A stretch of DNA of 64,000 bases, taken from NCBI GenBank assembly GCA_905215935.1, contig CAJMRY010000002.1, positions 310,001-374,000 on the forward strand. The letters run 5' to 3'. Position numbers and translations under genes: made by a program. The notes under the pieces were generated by a model. It worked only from the letters and a program-made list of their open reading frames with translations, ran no database searches and was not told the DNA's origin. The first letter of the stretch is position 1; every line of letters starts with the position of its first letter. Source of the DNA: an uncultured bacterium (GTDB lineage: Bacteria > Bacillota > Clostridia > TANB77 > CAG-508). Shown here piece after piece: positions 36,645-45,307 of the stretch.

Positions 36645-37361
36645 TTAATAATTTTTTATATTTCTAACCTCTATACTAGGTATTGTAATTTCATGTGGTA
36701 AATCAAATACAAATTTTACTGTATTTGCAACATCATTGGGAGTTAAACCTGTATCCATAATGTTCCTTGGTAATTCATTACTTGCTCTTTTATAAAAATC
36801 TGTTTGTATTAATCCAGGGCATACATCTGTAATTTTAATATTATTTTGTGCTAAATCATTTTGTATAGCTTTTCTAAACGCATTTGAGCCAGTTTTTGAT
36901 GCATTATATACTGGAAATGGTGGTTCACACATTACTCCACTTTGTGAATTGATATTTATTATCTGTCCATATCCTTGTTTTTTCATTATCGGAAATACAC
37001 TTTTTATCATTGCAATTACACCAAATACATTTGTATCAATTACTTTTTTTATTCTATTTAACTCGTTCATTTCTTTATAGATTGGTTCTTCTGTTTTTGA
37101 CATATCTCCAGAAATCCACATTCCTGCACAATTAATCAAACAATCAATTTTTTCATATTCAGCTCTAATTTCATTAACAACATTTAAGATTTGTTGGTCG
37201 TCTGAAACATCACATACATAATATTTAGAATTAATATTTGTTGCCAATTCTTTTAAATTTTTTTCATCTATATCTAGCAATATTAAATTTTCATTTTTTA
37301 ATAATTCTGTAATGGCTTTTCCTACGCCATTTGCAGCACCTGTTATAATTACATTTTTCAT
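36645..37361 (-). CDS. Short-chain dehydrogenase/reductase
   Basis: 238 aa from ATG 37361, with AGGAG eight bases upstream. Rossmann start VIITGAANGVGKAI (TGxxxGxG), acidic cofactor-site residue in LLDIDEKN, NCAGMW (NAG-like), catalytic Ser in NINSQSG and YNASK (Tyr-x3-Lys). NAD(H) preference is suggested by the Asp after strand 2. Substrate unknown. It follows the related gene upstream with a 13-base gap after that gene's stop, so the pair is one operon, probably from duplication. Confidence 0.88.
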   Translation of the reverse strand: MKNVIITGAANGVGKAITELLKNENLILLDIDEKNLKELATNINSKYYVCDVSDDQQILNVVNEIRAEYEKIDCLINCAGMWISGDMSKTEEPIYKEMNELNRIKKVIDTNVFGVIAMIKSVFPIMKKQGYGQIININSQSGVMCEPPFPVYNASKTGSNAFRKAIQNDLAQNNIKITDVCPGLIQTDFYKRASNELPRNIMDTGLTPNDVANTVKFVFDLPHEITIPSIEVRNIKNY

Positions 37362-37374
37362 GATCGTTTCTCCT

Positions 37375-38061
37375 TTAATTTCGTTCAATTATTATATCAG
37401 CAACATTCAAATTTTTATAATTGGTTACATTGTCCAAAATAACTTGAGCCACATTCTCTGGACTCATAAAAGTATTTGACTTTTCTTCAGACACATATTC
37501 CCTACTATCATTCCAAAATTCTGTATTCATTCCACCTGGATATACTCCAATTACTTTTACACTTGTTCCTTTATAAGCTACTTTCAAACTTTCTGTATAT
37601 CCTCTTTCTCCCCATTTAGCAGCACAATATAAAGCTTCACCTTTATTTCCTTTCAAAGCAGCAGAAGACATTATATTTATTATTTTTAAATCTTGTTCAT
37701 TTTTTGCTTTTAACGTTTCTGTCGAACAAAGAATCATTCCTTTCAACCCAGCTAAAGATACATCTATATCATTATTATCATATTGTATTGGTGCTTTGAA
37801 TACTGCTTTTTCAGCACAATTAACCAAATATTTTATATTACCTAATTTTGATATCTCTTGTATTGATTTACTTACAAAATTTGAATCTGTTATATTGCCA
37901 ACAAACCCTTGATAGTTTTCTGAAAATACGGAATCTAGTTCTTCCATTTTCTTTACATTCCTAGCAAGATTACAAACATATAATCCTCTTTCAATTGATT
38001 GTTTTACAAGCTCTAGTCCAAGCCCTGATGTTCCTCCAGTAATTATAATAATATCTTTCAT
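37375..38061 (-). CDS. Short-chain dehydrogenase/reductase
   Basis: 228 aa from ATG 38061, AGGAGG upstream. IIITGGTSGLGLEL (TGxxxGxG), NLARNVKK after strand 2 (basic residues suggest NADP(H)), NCAEKA in place of NAG, catalytic Ser in IMSSAAL and YCAAK. C-terminal GVYPGGMNTEFW is the usual post-catalytic loop. First gene of the two-gene unit; substrate unknown. Confidence 0.88.
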   Translation of the reverse strand: MKDIIIITGGTSGLGLELVKQSIERGLYVCNLARNVKKMEELDSVFSENYQGFVGNITDSNFVSKSIQEISKLGNIKYLVNCAEKAVFKAPIQYDNNDIDVSLAGLKGMILCSTETLKAKNEQDLKIINIMSSAALKGNKGEALYCAAKWGERGYTESLKVAYKGTSVKVIGVYPGGMNTEFWNDSREYVSEEKSNTFMSPENVAQVILDNVTNYKNLNVADIIIERN

Positions 38062-38368
38062 TATCTTTTCCTCCTTATACAAATTCTTCTAATTGATTTA
38101 GATATGAAGTTGCAGTAATTCTTGTTTCATAATTTCCCTCCATATGTATAAAATATCATTTTTTTTATATATTTTCAATTAACATGTATAAAAAATTATA
38201 TATATTTTTTATACATATATAATTTTAGGTTTGTATTATGAAAGTTTTGTTTAAAAATAGTATTCTTTTTACGTTTTTGTTTTTTCTTAATTGCTTTCAT
38301 TATAACAAAAAGATTACCAGATAATAAAATATATATTTTTATTATTGTTATATATCTTAGTTATAAAT
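38062..38368. other. Intergenic region, nothing firm
   Basis: AT-rich, between the short-chain dehydrogenase pair (upstream on the minus strand) and the terminator of the next minus-strand gene. It contains a short direct/inverted ATGTATAAAA motif pair around 38144-38215 that could be an operator. No gene seen. Confidence 0.4.
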
Positions 38369-38396
38369 CAAAAAAGAGATGTTATAATAACATCTC
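38369..38396 (-). terminator. Terminator of the wall-hydrolase-like gene
   Basis: On this strand GAGATGTTA/TAACATCTC then TTTTTT. Confidence 0.75.
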
Positions 38397-38409
38397 CCTT
38401 TCTTCGGAG

Positions 38410-39216
38410 TTAAGACTGCATGTCTGATACAACCAGGTTCATACAATCATATACCAAGTCAGTCCAATACTGACTCTCGTTTTCATCTGTATCGGGATTA
38501 TCTGGACAGTATACCTGAGATATGCTGTACAATGTAGTTCCCACGTCATTGAAATACTTATTGCCAATTAATGTGGCGCTAGCAGCTAAACCCTCATATT
38601 CTGATGAATACTGGATTAAATACCCTTCAGGCTGTATGCTCGTATAATTGCATGTAGCAATATGAGCTTCATTACTGCCCCATCTGGATTCTGCACCAAT
38701 CAAACTAACAAAGAAAACTTCGTTAATGTTATATTCTTGGCATAAATTCCAAATCGTTTCGGAATTTCTTTTAAACAAACCATCATAATCGCAAGAAAAA
38801 TCATTCATTAAAGCCATGAATTGCTCTTTTGAAAGTCCTGTTGTCTTATTCAGATTCATATCCATACTGATGTATATATCAGATAAATCTAACATGACTT
38901 CATAACAGGTTTCAATTTCCTCTTCGGGACTCTCGAGACTATAGTCGTTTGTTTCGGTAGTTGTCGTTTCTTCTGTTGTGCTGGTTGTAGTAGTTGTTAC
39001 TATCGCTGTTGTACTTGTACTGGTACTGGTACTTTCAGTAGTGGTAACAGCAGTTGTTATCTCAGTCATTTCATATGTTGCCAACACTGATTCTCCCTGA
39101 TCAATAGGTTGTGCTGTAACAATGAAGAGCCAAGTTATTGACAGTAAGAATAAGCAACTTATCACCACACATCCGATCACTAGAAGTATAATCCGTATTT
39201 TTCTTCTTTGTTTCAT
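38410..39216 (-). CDS. Membrane-anchored glucosaminidase/lysozyme-like protein, foreign-looking
   Basis: 268 aa from ATG 39216 (GGAGG eight bases upstream). Basic N-terminus, one membrane anchor (about 8-34), a Ser/Thr-rich linker of some 40 residues (TTTSTTEETTTTE-like) and a C-terminal domain with FVSLIGAESRWGSN and TCNYTSI, resembling glucosaminidase domains that cut peptidoglycan. The Glu in AESRWGS is the likely catalytic acid. Base composition is clearly less AT-rich than the neighbours, and codon 8 is CGG read as Arg (CGG ATT), where a +1 shift would hit a stop within a few codons. Probably acquired. Confidence 0.7.
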   Translation of the reverse strand: MKQRRKIRIILLVIGCVVISCLFLLSITWLFIVTAQPIDQGESVLATYEMTEITTAVTTTESTSTSTSTTAIVTTTTTSTTEETTTTETNDYSLESPEEEIETCYEVMLDLSDIYISMDMNLNKTTGLSKEQFMALMNDFSCDYDGLFKRNSETIWNLCQEYNINEVFFVSLIGAESRWGSNEAHIATCNYTSIQPEGYLIQYSSEYEGLAASATLIGNKYFNDVGTTLYSISQVYCPDNPDTDENESQYWTDLVYDCMNLVVSDMQS

Positions 39217-39329
39217 TTTGTTTTCCTCCAAATTTTTTTATTTCTATGCATATAGCATTAACATAATTATATCATATTTTAATATTTTATACAAATGTGC
39301 ATGTAAAATCACTATTTTGGGGTTCAAAA

Positions 39330-39355
39330 TGTCTTAAATTTGATTTTCATACGTT
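39330..39355 (+). repeat. Dispersed palindrome, copy 5
   Basis: TGTCTTAAATTTGATTTTCA then TACGTT, upstream of xerC. Confidence 0.45.
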
Positions 39356-39467
39356 AAAGTTTTAAATATTCTATTGTAATGTGTCCTCTTTTAAATTTAC
39401 ACTATTGACATTAGTTTAATTAATGATAAAATGAAAAAATAAAAAACAAAGGAAGGTAAACAAAAGA

Positions 39468-40443
39468 ATGATAAATATAGAAAATAATCCTAGCTTTTTA
39501 AATTCTTTTTTAGATTATACAGCAACTATTTTAAATAAATCTCCTAATACTATAAAAGAATATAATTATGATTTAAATAATTTTTTAAAGTTTATTATGT
39601 ATCATTATAAATTAACAAACGAAAAAGATATAAAAAATATAAATATTCATGATATGACAATTGATACTGTGAAGAAAATCACATTAGATGACATACATGC
39701 ATATTTATTTTATCTAAAAAATAATTATCAAAGTAAAGCTGCAACTCGTGCTAGAAAAGTCGCAAGTATACGTGTATTTTTTAATTATCTAACACAAAAA
39801 ACAAATTTATTAGAAAAAAACCCTGCACAAAACTTAGAAACTCCAAAACAAGATAAACGTATTCCGAAATATTTATCTTTAGATGATAGTAAAAAGCTTT
39901 TAGAAATTGCAATGAGTGATGATGATAGAAACAAAGAAAGAGATTATGCAATTATTACTTTATTTTTAAATTGTGGTATGCGTTTATCTGAATTAGTTGG
40001 TATTAATATTAGTGATATTAACTTTAAAGACGAAAAACTTAATGTAATTGGTAAGGGTAATAAAGAACGTACAATTTACTTAAATAAAGCTTGTATAAAT
40101 GCCATAAATTCATATATGAATGTTCGTCCAAAAGATTCTGTAAAAGCTGATTCTCGCGATGCTTTATTCTTAAGTGAACGTAGGGAACGCATTAGTAATA
40201 GAACTGTACAATACATTGTAAAACAAGAACTAAGAAAAGCAGGACTTGATACTAATAAATACTCTGTTCATAAGCTTCGTCATACTGCTGCAACATTAAT
40301 GTATAAATATCGGAAATGTTGATATAAGAGCTCTTCAAGAATTATTAGGGCACGAAAGTATATCTACTACTGAAATCTATACACATGTTGATAACACACA
40401 AATTAGAAATGCAGTAGAAAGTAATCCGCTAGCAGATTTATAA
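39468..40443 (+). CDS. Tyrosine recombinase XerC/XerD type, with one CGG +1 site
   Basis: About 325 aa. N-terminal SAM-like domain (FLDYTATILNKSPNTIKEYNYDL), catalytic domain with Arg in NCGMRLSELVGI, Lys in GKGNKERTI, HKLRH, then CGG at 40311-40313. Reading CGGA as one residue gives MYKYGNVDIRALQELLGHES and TEIYTHVD with the nucleophilic Tyr, ending LADL. Without the shift the last 44 residues, including the catalytic His/Tyr pair, are lost. The Gly here is usual in the family. Likely the chromosome-dimer resolvase; starts ATG 39468 after GGAAGGT. Confidence 0.92.
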
Positions 40444-40488
40444 ATATAATATTTCTGACAATATTGGAACAATCTAACTAATATACTT

Positions 40489-40540
40489 AAAAGGACAAAA
40501 AGCTGGTTTCTATTTAAAATAAGCTTTTTGCCCTTTTATT
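40489..40540 (+). terminator. xerC terminator
   Basis: AAAAGGACAAAAAGCT pairs with AGCTTTTTGCCCTTTT (one mismatch), followed by ATT. Confidence 0.75.
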
Positions 40541-40570
40541 ATATAATTTAACTACAAAATATGATAATTT

Positions 40571-40770
40571 TTATAGTAAATTAATTAATTGTTTAGAAAA
40601 CTCTACCATAAATAATGGGATATTTAACACATTTCCATCATAACTTAAATTATTCGTACTAAATATCTATCAAATGTAAAATATTTAGGTTTAGCTATAA
40701 GTGTTGCAAGTAACATTTGTAATACATAATTTTCTGTTAAAGCTCCTTTAAATTCTCTAAAAATATCTTA
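40571..40770 (-). pseudogene. COG1373-type ATPase (DUF4143) C-terminal remnant
   Basis: On this strand one frame gives DIFREFKGALTENYVLQMLLA, then a frame change leads to NLSYDGNVLNIPLFMVEFSKQL and a stop. FKGxLxExYVLQ and the terminal NIPLY-like motif are typical of AAA ATPases with a DUF4143 C-terminus. The N-terminal ATPase and the middle are gone. The rest of the gap to 41050 holds nothing recognisable. Confidence 0.6.
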
Positions 40771-41050
40771 CATATTTTTATCACATTTTTGTATTATGTT
40801 AAAATAGTAAGTATGAAAAACTTACTTATTCTGTTTAATTTTTTGCTTTTTTAATCAAAATGTAATATACTAATATTAAGCATTTGATATTTTGATATTA
40901 ATAAGTCTAACTATATATTATAATTAGTAATTTTTTAATATCATTTGCCAAGTAAATAGAACTATTCAGTTCGAAAATTTGTAGGGTTGGTTTGCTTTAC
41001 CTACTTATTTAAAATGCATAAAGCAACTTGATTAAGAGGAGGAAAATATT

Positions 41051-41254
41051 ATGACTTTTGCGCAACATTATTATGATCGTCAGTGTCAGGCACTTGTTAG
41101 TACTAATTTCAAAACCATTAAGAAAATATGTACAGATGGCACATATCTCAGAGCTATTTTAGATGCAGAGTCTCGGAAACATTGGAGCTTATATCTAAAA
41201 ATCGTAGAACTGCAAAAAGAACTTGTCAATTTATATGAGCAATCCAGTAAGTAA
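41051..41254 (+). CDS. 67-aa hypothetical protein, foreign-looking
   Basis: ATG 41051 behind AAGAGGAGG. Mostly helical, charged; no motif recognised. Less AT-rich than neighbours and containing one in-frame CGG as Arg (TCT CGG AAA), a context almost the same as the shifting TCT CGG AAT of the RluD-type gene. A +1 shift here would truncate the protein within about eight codons. It has its own terminator. Confidence 0.65.
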   Translation: MTFAQHYYDRQCQALVSTNFKTIKKICTDGTYLRAILDAESRKHWSLYLKIVELQKELVNLYEQSSK

Positions 41255-41266
41255 ATTTATCTCCAA

Positions 41267-41306
41267 CCACCCAGTTCATCTTATTTTGAACTGGGTGGTA
41301 TTTTTT
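41267..41306 (+). terminator. Rho-independent terminator
   Basis: CCACCCAGTTC pairs with GAACTGGGTGG, then TATTTTTT. Confidence 0.85.
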
Positions 41307-41384
41307 AGTTATATAGATATACCAATTAACATTAAGTTGCTAATTCAAATTAAAAATACTAAGAAGCAGTATGTTTCTTAGTAT

Positions 41385-41681
41385 TTATGTTATTGGAATT
41401 TTTATTTCTTGTCCCACTGATAGATTACATGATTTTAGATTATTTACTTTTTTTATATCAGTTATTATTTCTATTATTTCTCTATCTTTATAATAATTAT
41501 TATTGTTTTGTTGTTCTTGAGCTATATTCCATAAAGTATCTCCATATTCTATATATGTTTTAGTGTATTCTATATCTGCATGAGATAATGTACATTTTGA
41601 GATTAACAATAATATAATAAAAATAAATAATATTATTACTATATTAGTAGTTAAAAACTTTTTCTTATTTACAATTTTCAT
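41385..41681 (-). CDS. LysM-domain membrane protein
   Basis: 98 aa. One N-terminal membrane helix (about 10-29) and an extracytoplasmic LysM module (YIEYGDTLWNIAQEQ...IKKVNNLKSCNLSVGQEIKIPI) that binds peptidoglycan. Size and layout resemble YneA-type division inhibitors of the SOS response, but no lexA is adjacent, so that role is only a possibility. Start ATG 41681 behind GGAGGGA. Confidence 0.8.
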   Translation of the reverse strand: MKIVNKKKFLTTNIVIILFIFIILLLISKCTLSHADIEYTKTYIEYGDTLWNIAQEQQNNNNYYKDREIIEIITDIKKVNNLKSCNLSVGQEIKIPIT

Positions 41682-42088
41682 ATCAATCCCTCCTAAACGA
41701 ACATCTTTTCTATGTACACATTATATACAAACATCAGTTCTTTTGTCAATACTTTTTTTAGAATTTATACAAACTTTTGTTTTTGAATTGTTATTGCCTC
41801 ATTTTCAGCTAACTTATTGAATTATTCAATATAGTATAAATTTAATTTTAGTTAAAAGCTACTTAAATAATATTTTAAATATCTGATTTTAAATAATAGT
41901 TTTTTAATAAACTCATAAATATATTGTCCACATACAATGTCTACACAGATATACCTTAATATATTTTTGATTTTAACTATAAAATAAATTTATTTATATA
42001 ACTTTAAAAGAAATATAGTTTTGCGTACATTTATTAACATAATTTCATATTATATATAAGAAATTATGTTAAAGGAGGTATGCTAAAT
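41682..42088. other. Divergent intergenic region, nothing firm
   Basis: About 400 AT-rich bases between the divergent LysM and dpaB genes. AGGAGG at 42074-42079 serves dpaB. No RNA gene or clear promoter pair seen. Confidence 0.5.
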
Positions 42089-42667
42089 TTGAAATTAAAA
42101 GATAAAAAAATAGGTTTTATTTTAACTGGTTCATTTTGCACATTTAATAAGACCATAGAACAAATGGAAAATATAAAGAAACAAGAAGCGGATATCGTTC
42201 CAATCATGTCATATAACAGTTATGAATTAGATACTAAATTTGGAAAAGCTAAAGAATTTATTGATAAAATTAAAGACATAACTGGTAAAAATATAATTCA
42301 TACTATTCAGGATGCAGAACCAATAGGACCAAAACATCTAACAGATATTATGATTATAGCGCCATGTAGTGGAAATACGATTGCAAAACTCGCAAATGGT
42401 ATTACAGATTCTCCAGCATTAATGGCTGCAAAATCACATTTACGAAACAATAATCCTTTAGTTATTGCAATCTCCACAAATGATGGATTAAGTGGAAGTG
42501 CAGAAAATATTGGAAAAATACTTAATAGAAACAATTATTATTTTGTTCCTTTTAGACAAGATAATCCAATAACCAAACCTCGCTCTTTAGTATTTAATCC
42601 AAATCTGATTGTAAAAACATTAGAACTTGCATTAGATGGTGAACAAATTCAGCCAATCATTTTTTGA
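42089..42667 (+). CDS. dpaB: Dipicolinate synthase subunit B
   Basis: 192 aa flavoprotein-type subunit that with DpaA makes dipicolinic acid in the mother cell during sporulation. Seen: KKIGFILTGSFCTF at the start, VPIMSYNSY, DIMIIAPCSGNTIAKLANGITDSPALMAAKSHLRN, PLVIAISTNDGLS and FVPFRQDNP. TTG 42089 is chosen: the in-frame ATG at 42080 touches the AGGAGG site. dpaA is not adjacent, unlike in Bacillus. Confidence 0.9.
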   Translation: MKLKDKKIGFILTGSFCTFNKTIEQMENIKKQEADIVPIMSYNSYELDTKFGKAKEFIDKIKDITGKNIIHTIQDAEPIGPKHLTDIMIIAPCSGNTIAKLANGITDSPALMAAKSHLRNNNPLVIAISTNDGLSGSAENIGKILNRNNYYFVPFRQDNPITKPRSLVFNPNLIVKTLELALDGEQIQPIIF

Positions 42668-42986
42668 TTTTATAGACCAATTTTTTGCATTAAATAAAGC
42701 AATCTAAATTTTATACAAAAAATCAGATTACTTTTTATTATTTATATAAAAATAGTAAAATCCAGTAAGATGTTTTTTACTGCTTATTGCTAGAAACCTT
42801 TTTAACCCTCGCATATAAAACACTGGACTTTTATTAATCAAAAATAGAAAGAATATGTATAACAGTATATTCTTTCTATTTAATAATAAAAATTATTTAA
42901 TTCTTATATATTGCTCCTTTATTTTTCCTAACAATACAATAGTTTATAAGAAATTATATTATTTTTATTCTAATTATTATATTTTA
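42668..42986. other. Convergent intergenic region with hairpins
   Basis: Between convergent dpaB and the PBP gene. An imperfect hairpin AAAGCAATCT/AGATTACTTT (42696-42733) followed by T-rich sequence may end dpaB. A longer pairing AAATCCAGT/ACTGGACTTT spans about 42757-42833 and could be a structured terminator region. No gene seen. Confidence 0.45.
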
Positions 42987-45029
42987 TTAATATTCAAATA
43001 TTTTCTTTACTTTTGGCACAACATAATGGCTTCCACCACGATTTTTTACATCTTCAATCATGCTAATAACTAGCATTTGTTTTTTGCTATTTTCATCTGC
43101 TATAAAAGCATTAAACCAACCAAGTTCTGTTCCTGTTTTATCTGTAGTAGTAGCTTTTATTTCGGCTGTACCTGTTTTTCCTGCAAGTGTAACACCTGAT
43201 ATTTTGGCACTGTGTCCTGTTCCACTTGGACTTTCTACAACCTGAATTAAGTCTTCTTTAACAGTATTTGCTGCTTCTTCTGAGAATGCTCCTGTAACTA
43301 AGTATTCAGGAGATGTTTCAGCTTTATATTCCAAATATGGTTTTATCATATTACCATTATTTACAAACGCAGAATATATTGATGCCATATGTATTGGATT
43401 TACCAGAACCTCTCCTTGACCATATCCCGTATTTGCAAGCTGTGCATCTGAAGTGATTTTACCATTATTTCCATATTGTGATTTTGATACACTTAATTCA
43501 CTAGAAATTTCTGTATTAAAACCTATTTTTTTAAATTGTTCTATAAGAGTATTAGTTCCAATCTTAAGTGCAGCTTTTGCAAAGTAAATATTGTCTGAAT
43601 ATACAAGTGCATTTCTTAAATTAGCTGCTCCTCCATATGTAGCTAAAGTTGTAACTCTAAAGTTTCCCCAACTAGCATCTTTTTGCCAACTAGTTCCACT
43701 TTTTCCAAAATTATCTTCTGCTGTGAATTTATTTGTTGTTAATCCTATAGCTCCAATAACTGGTTTAAATGAAGAACCTGGAGCAAATGTTGCTTGAAAT
43801 CTACTATAAAAAGGCTTTCTTGCATCATTTGATAACTGATTCCATTTTTCCTGAGATATTCCATTAATAAAATCATTTGAATCATATGATGGTGTACTAA
43901 CTAAAGCAAGTATTTCTCCTGTTTTAGGATTAATTACGCAAGTGGTACTCTTTTCTGCCGAATAATCATTATATATTTTAGCTTGTAAATTGGAATCTAT
44001 TGTTAATTTTATATCTTCTCCATCTTTACCCTCTCTTTTTACAATTGTATGTTTTTTATTTCCATTACTATTACTAATATATATTTCATATCCTGTAGAA
44101 CCTTTTAATCTATCTTCATAAACTTTTTCTAAACCTGTTTTACCAATTACACTGCTTGATGTATATCCTTTTTCTTTGTTTTTTTCTAATTCCTCTGCAT
44201 TAATATTTTGAATATAACCTATTAAATGTGATAACGTCTCTCCTAATGGATATTCTCTTTTTTCAGCTTCTTTTATCATTATACCTTTTATTTCTAGAAG
44301 AGTTTCTTCTGTTTGTTTATCTAATTTAGAAACATTTTTTAATGGAACAAAAGTATCATCTTTAACATAAGAAGCAGAAAGTTCTGTATTGATTTTCTCT
44401 ATAGAAATATTTAATATTTGTGATATTTTACTTATATCCTCTTCCCTATTTTCACTCATCTTTCCAGGAACTAATCCTATAGATGATGATGTTCCTTTTC
44501 CTGCTAATACAACGTTATTTCTATCTAATATTTGTCCTCTCTTAGGCTGCACTGTTGAAACTCTAATTTTGTCTGTTGCTTCTAGTTCTGGATATATAAC
44601 TTTAGAAGACCAATTTAAATAATACTTTTTTTCTTTATCTTTTAGAAAATCTACAGTATTAGTAAAATTTATTTTACCAGCAAGTGTATTCATATATGTT
44701 GTATATGTGATTTGTGTTTTGTCGTTATTAATCTCATTAACTTGATTTATATCTACTTGTATATTGCTAGCTTCTATTCCTTTATATATGTTTTTATTTC
44801 GAGTAACAAAATCTTCTTTTGAAATAGTAGATTTACTATCTTCTGTTAAATATTCATACATCTTTTCATAATCTTCATTACATAAATCTGAAATATAATT
44901 TAATAATAAATCTTTTGGATTGTTTTTACTTGATTTATTATATTGATAAATAAAGTATCCTCCTATACTTAATCCTATAACTAGAATAATGACAAAAATA
45001 ATAATGATAGTTTTTTGCAATTTACTCAC
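42987..45029 (-). CDS. Class B penicillin-binding protein with MecA_N/NTF2-like domain
   Basis: 680 aa. GTG start behind GGGGAGGAG. One N-terminal membrane anchor (about 7-29), an NTF2-like MecA_N domain (about 36-150), a dimerisation domain (QPKRGQILDRNNVVLA, LIGYIQ) and a transpeptidase domain with SxxK as PGSSFKPV (about 418), SDN (YSDNIYFA, about 479) and KTG (LAGKTGTAE, about 618). This is the PBP2a/PBP3 subclass common in Firmicutes. It cross-links peptidoglycan; a role in beta-lactam tolerance is possible but not shown. Monocistronic. Confidence 0.93.
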   Translation of the reverse strand: MSKLQKTIIIIFVIILVIGLSIGGYFIYQYNKSSKNNPKDLLLNYISDLCNEDYEKMYEYLTEDSKSTISKEDFVTRNKNIYKGIEASNIQVDINQVNEINNDKTQITYTTYMNTLAGKINFTNTVDFLKDKEKKYYLNWSSKVIYPELEATDKIRVSTVQPKRGQILDRNNVVLAGKGTSSSIGLVPGKMSENREEDISKISQILNISIEKINTELSASYVKDDTFVPLKNVSKLDKQTEETLLEIKGIMIKEAEKREYPLGETLSHLIGYIQNINAEELEKNKEKGYTSSSVIGKTGLEKVYEDRLKGSTGYEIYISNSNGNKKHTIVKREGKDGEDIKLTIDSNLQAKIYNDYSAEKSTTCVINPKTGEILALVSTPSYDSNDFINGISQEKWNQLSNDARKPFYSRFQATFAPGSSFKPVIGAIGLTTNKFTAEDNFGKSGTSWQKDASWGNFRVTTLATYGGAANLRNALVYSDNIYFAKAALKIGTNTLIEQFKKIGFNTEISSELSVSKSQYGNNGKITSDAQLANTGYGQGEVLVNPIHMASIYSAFVNNGNMIKPYLEYKAETSPEYLVTGAFSEEAANTVKEDLIQVVESPSGTGHSAKISGVTLAGKTGTAEIKATTTDKTGTELGWFNAFIADENSKKQMLVISMIEDVKNRGGSHYVVPKVKKIFEY

Positions 45030-45307
45030 TTTTTCTTACTCCTCCCCTTATTACATATATATTATAATATATACTGAATAATGTATTTTGTAAATAATTA
45101 TATCGACTATTTTTGTTAAATTTTTCTAATTTTTTTATTGTTTTGACTAAAAATTATATTGGATATCGATTCAGACTGCGTAGCTATATTTATATGTAAA
45201 AAATAAAATGAAAAAATAATATTTACAATATATAAGTGTTTATACTTTAACATATCCATTTACGGTATATATAATATTATAAATATTATTTTTTAATTTT
45301 CATTTAC

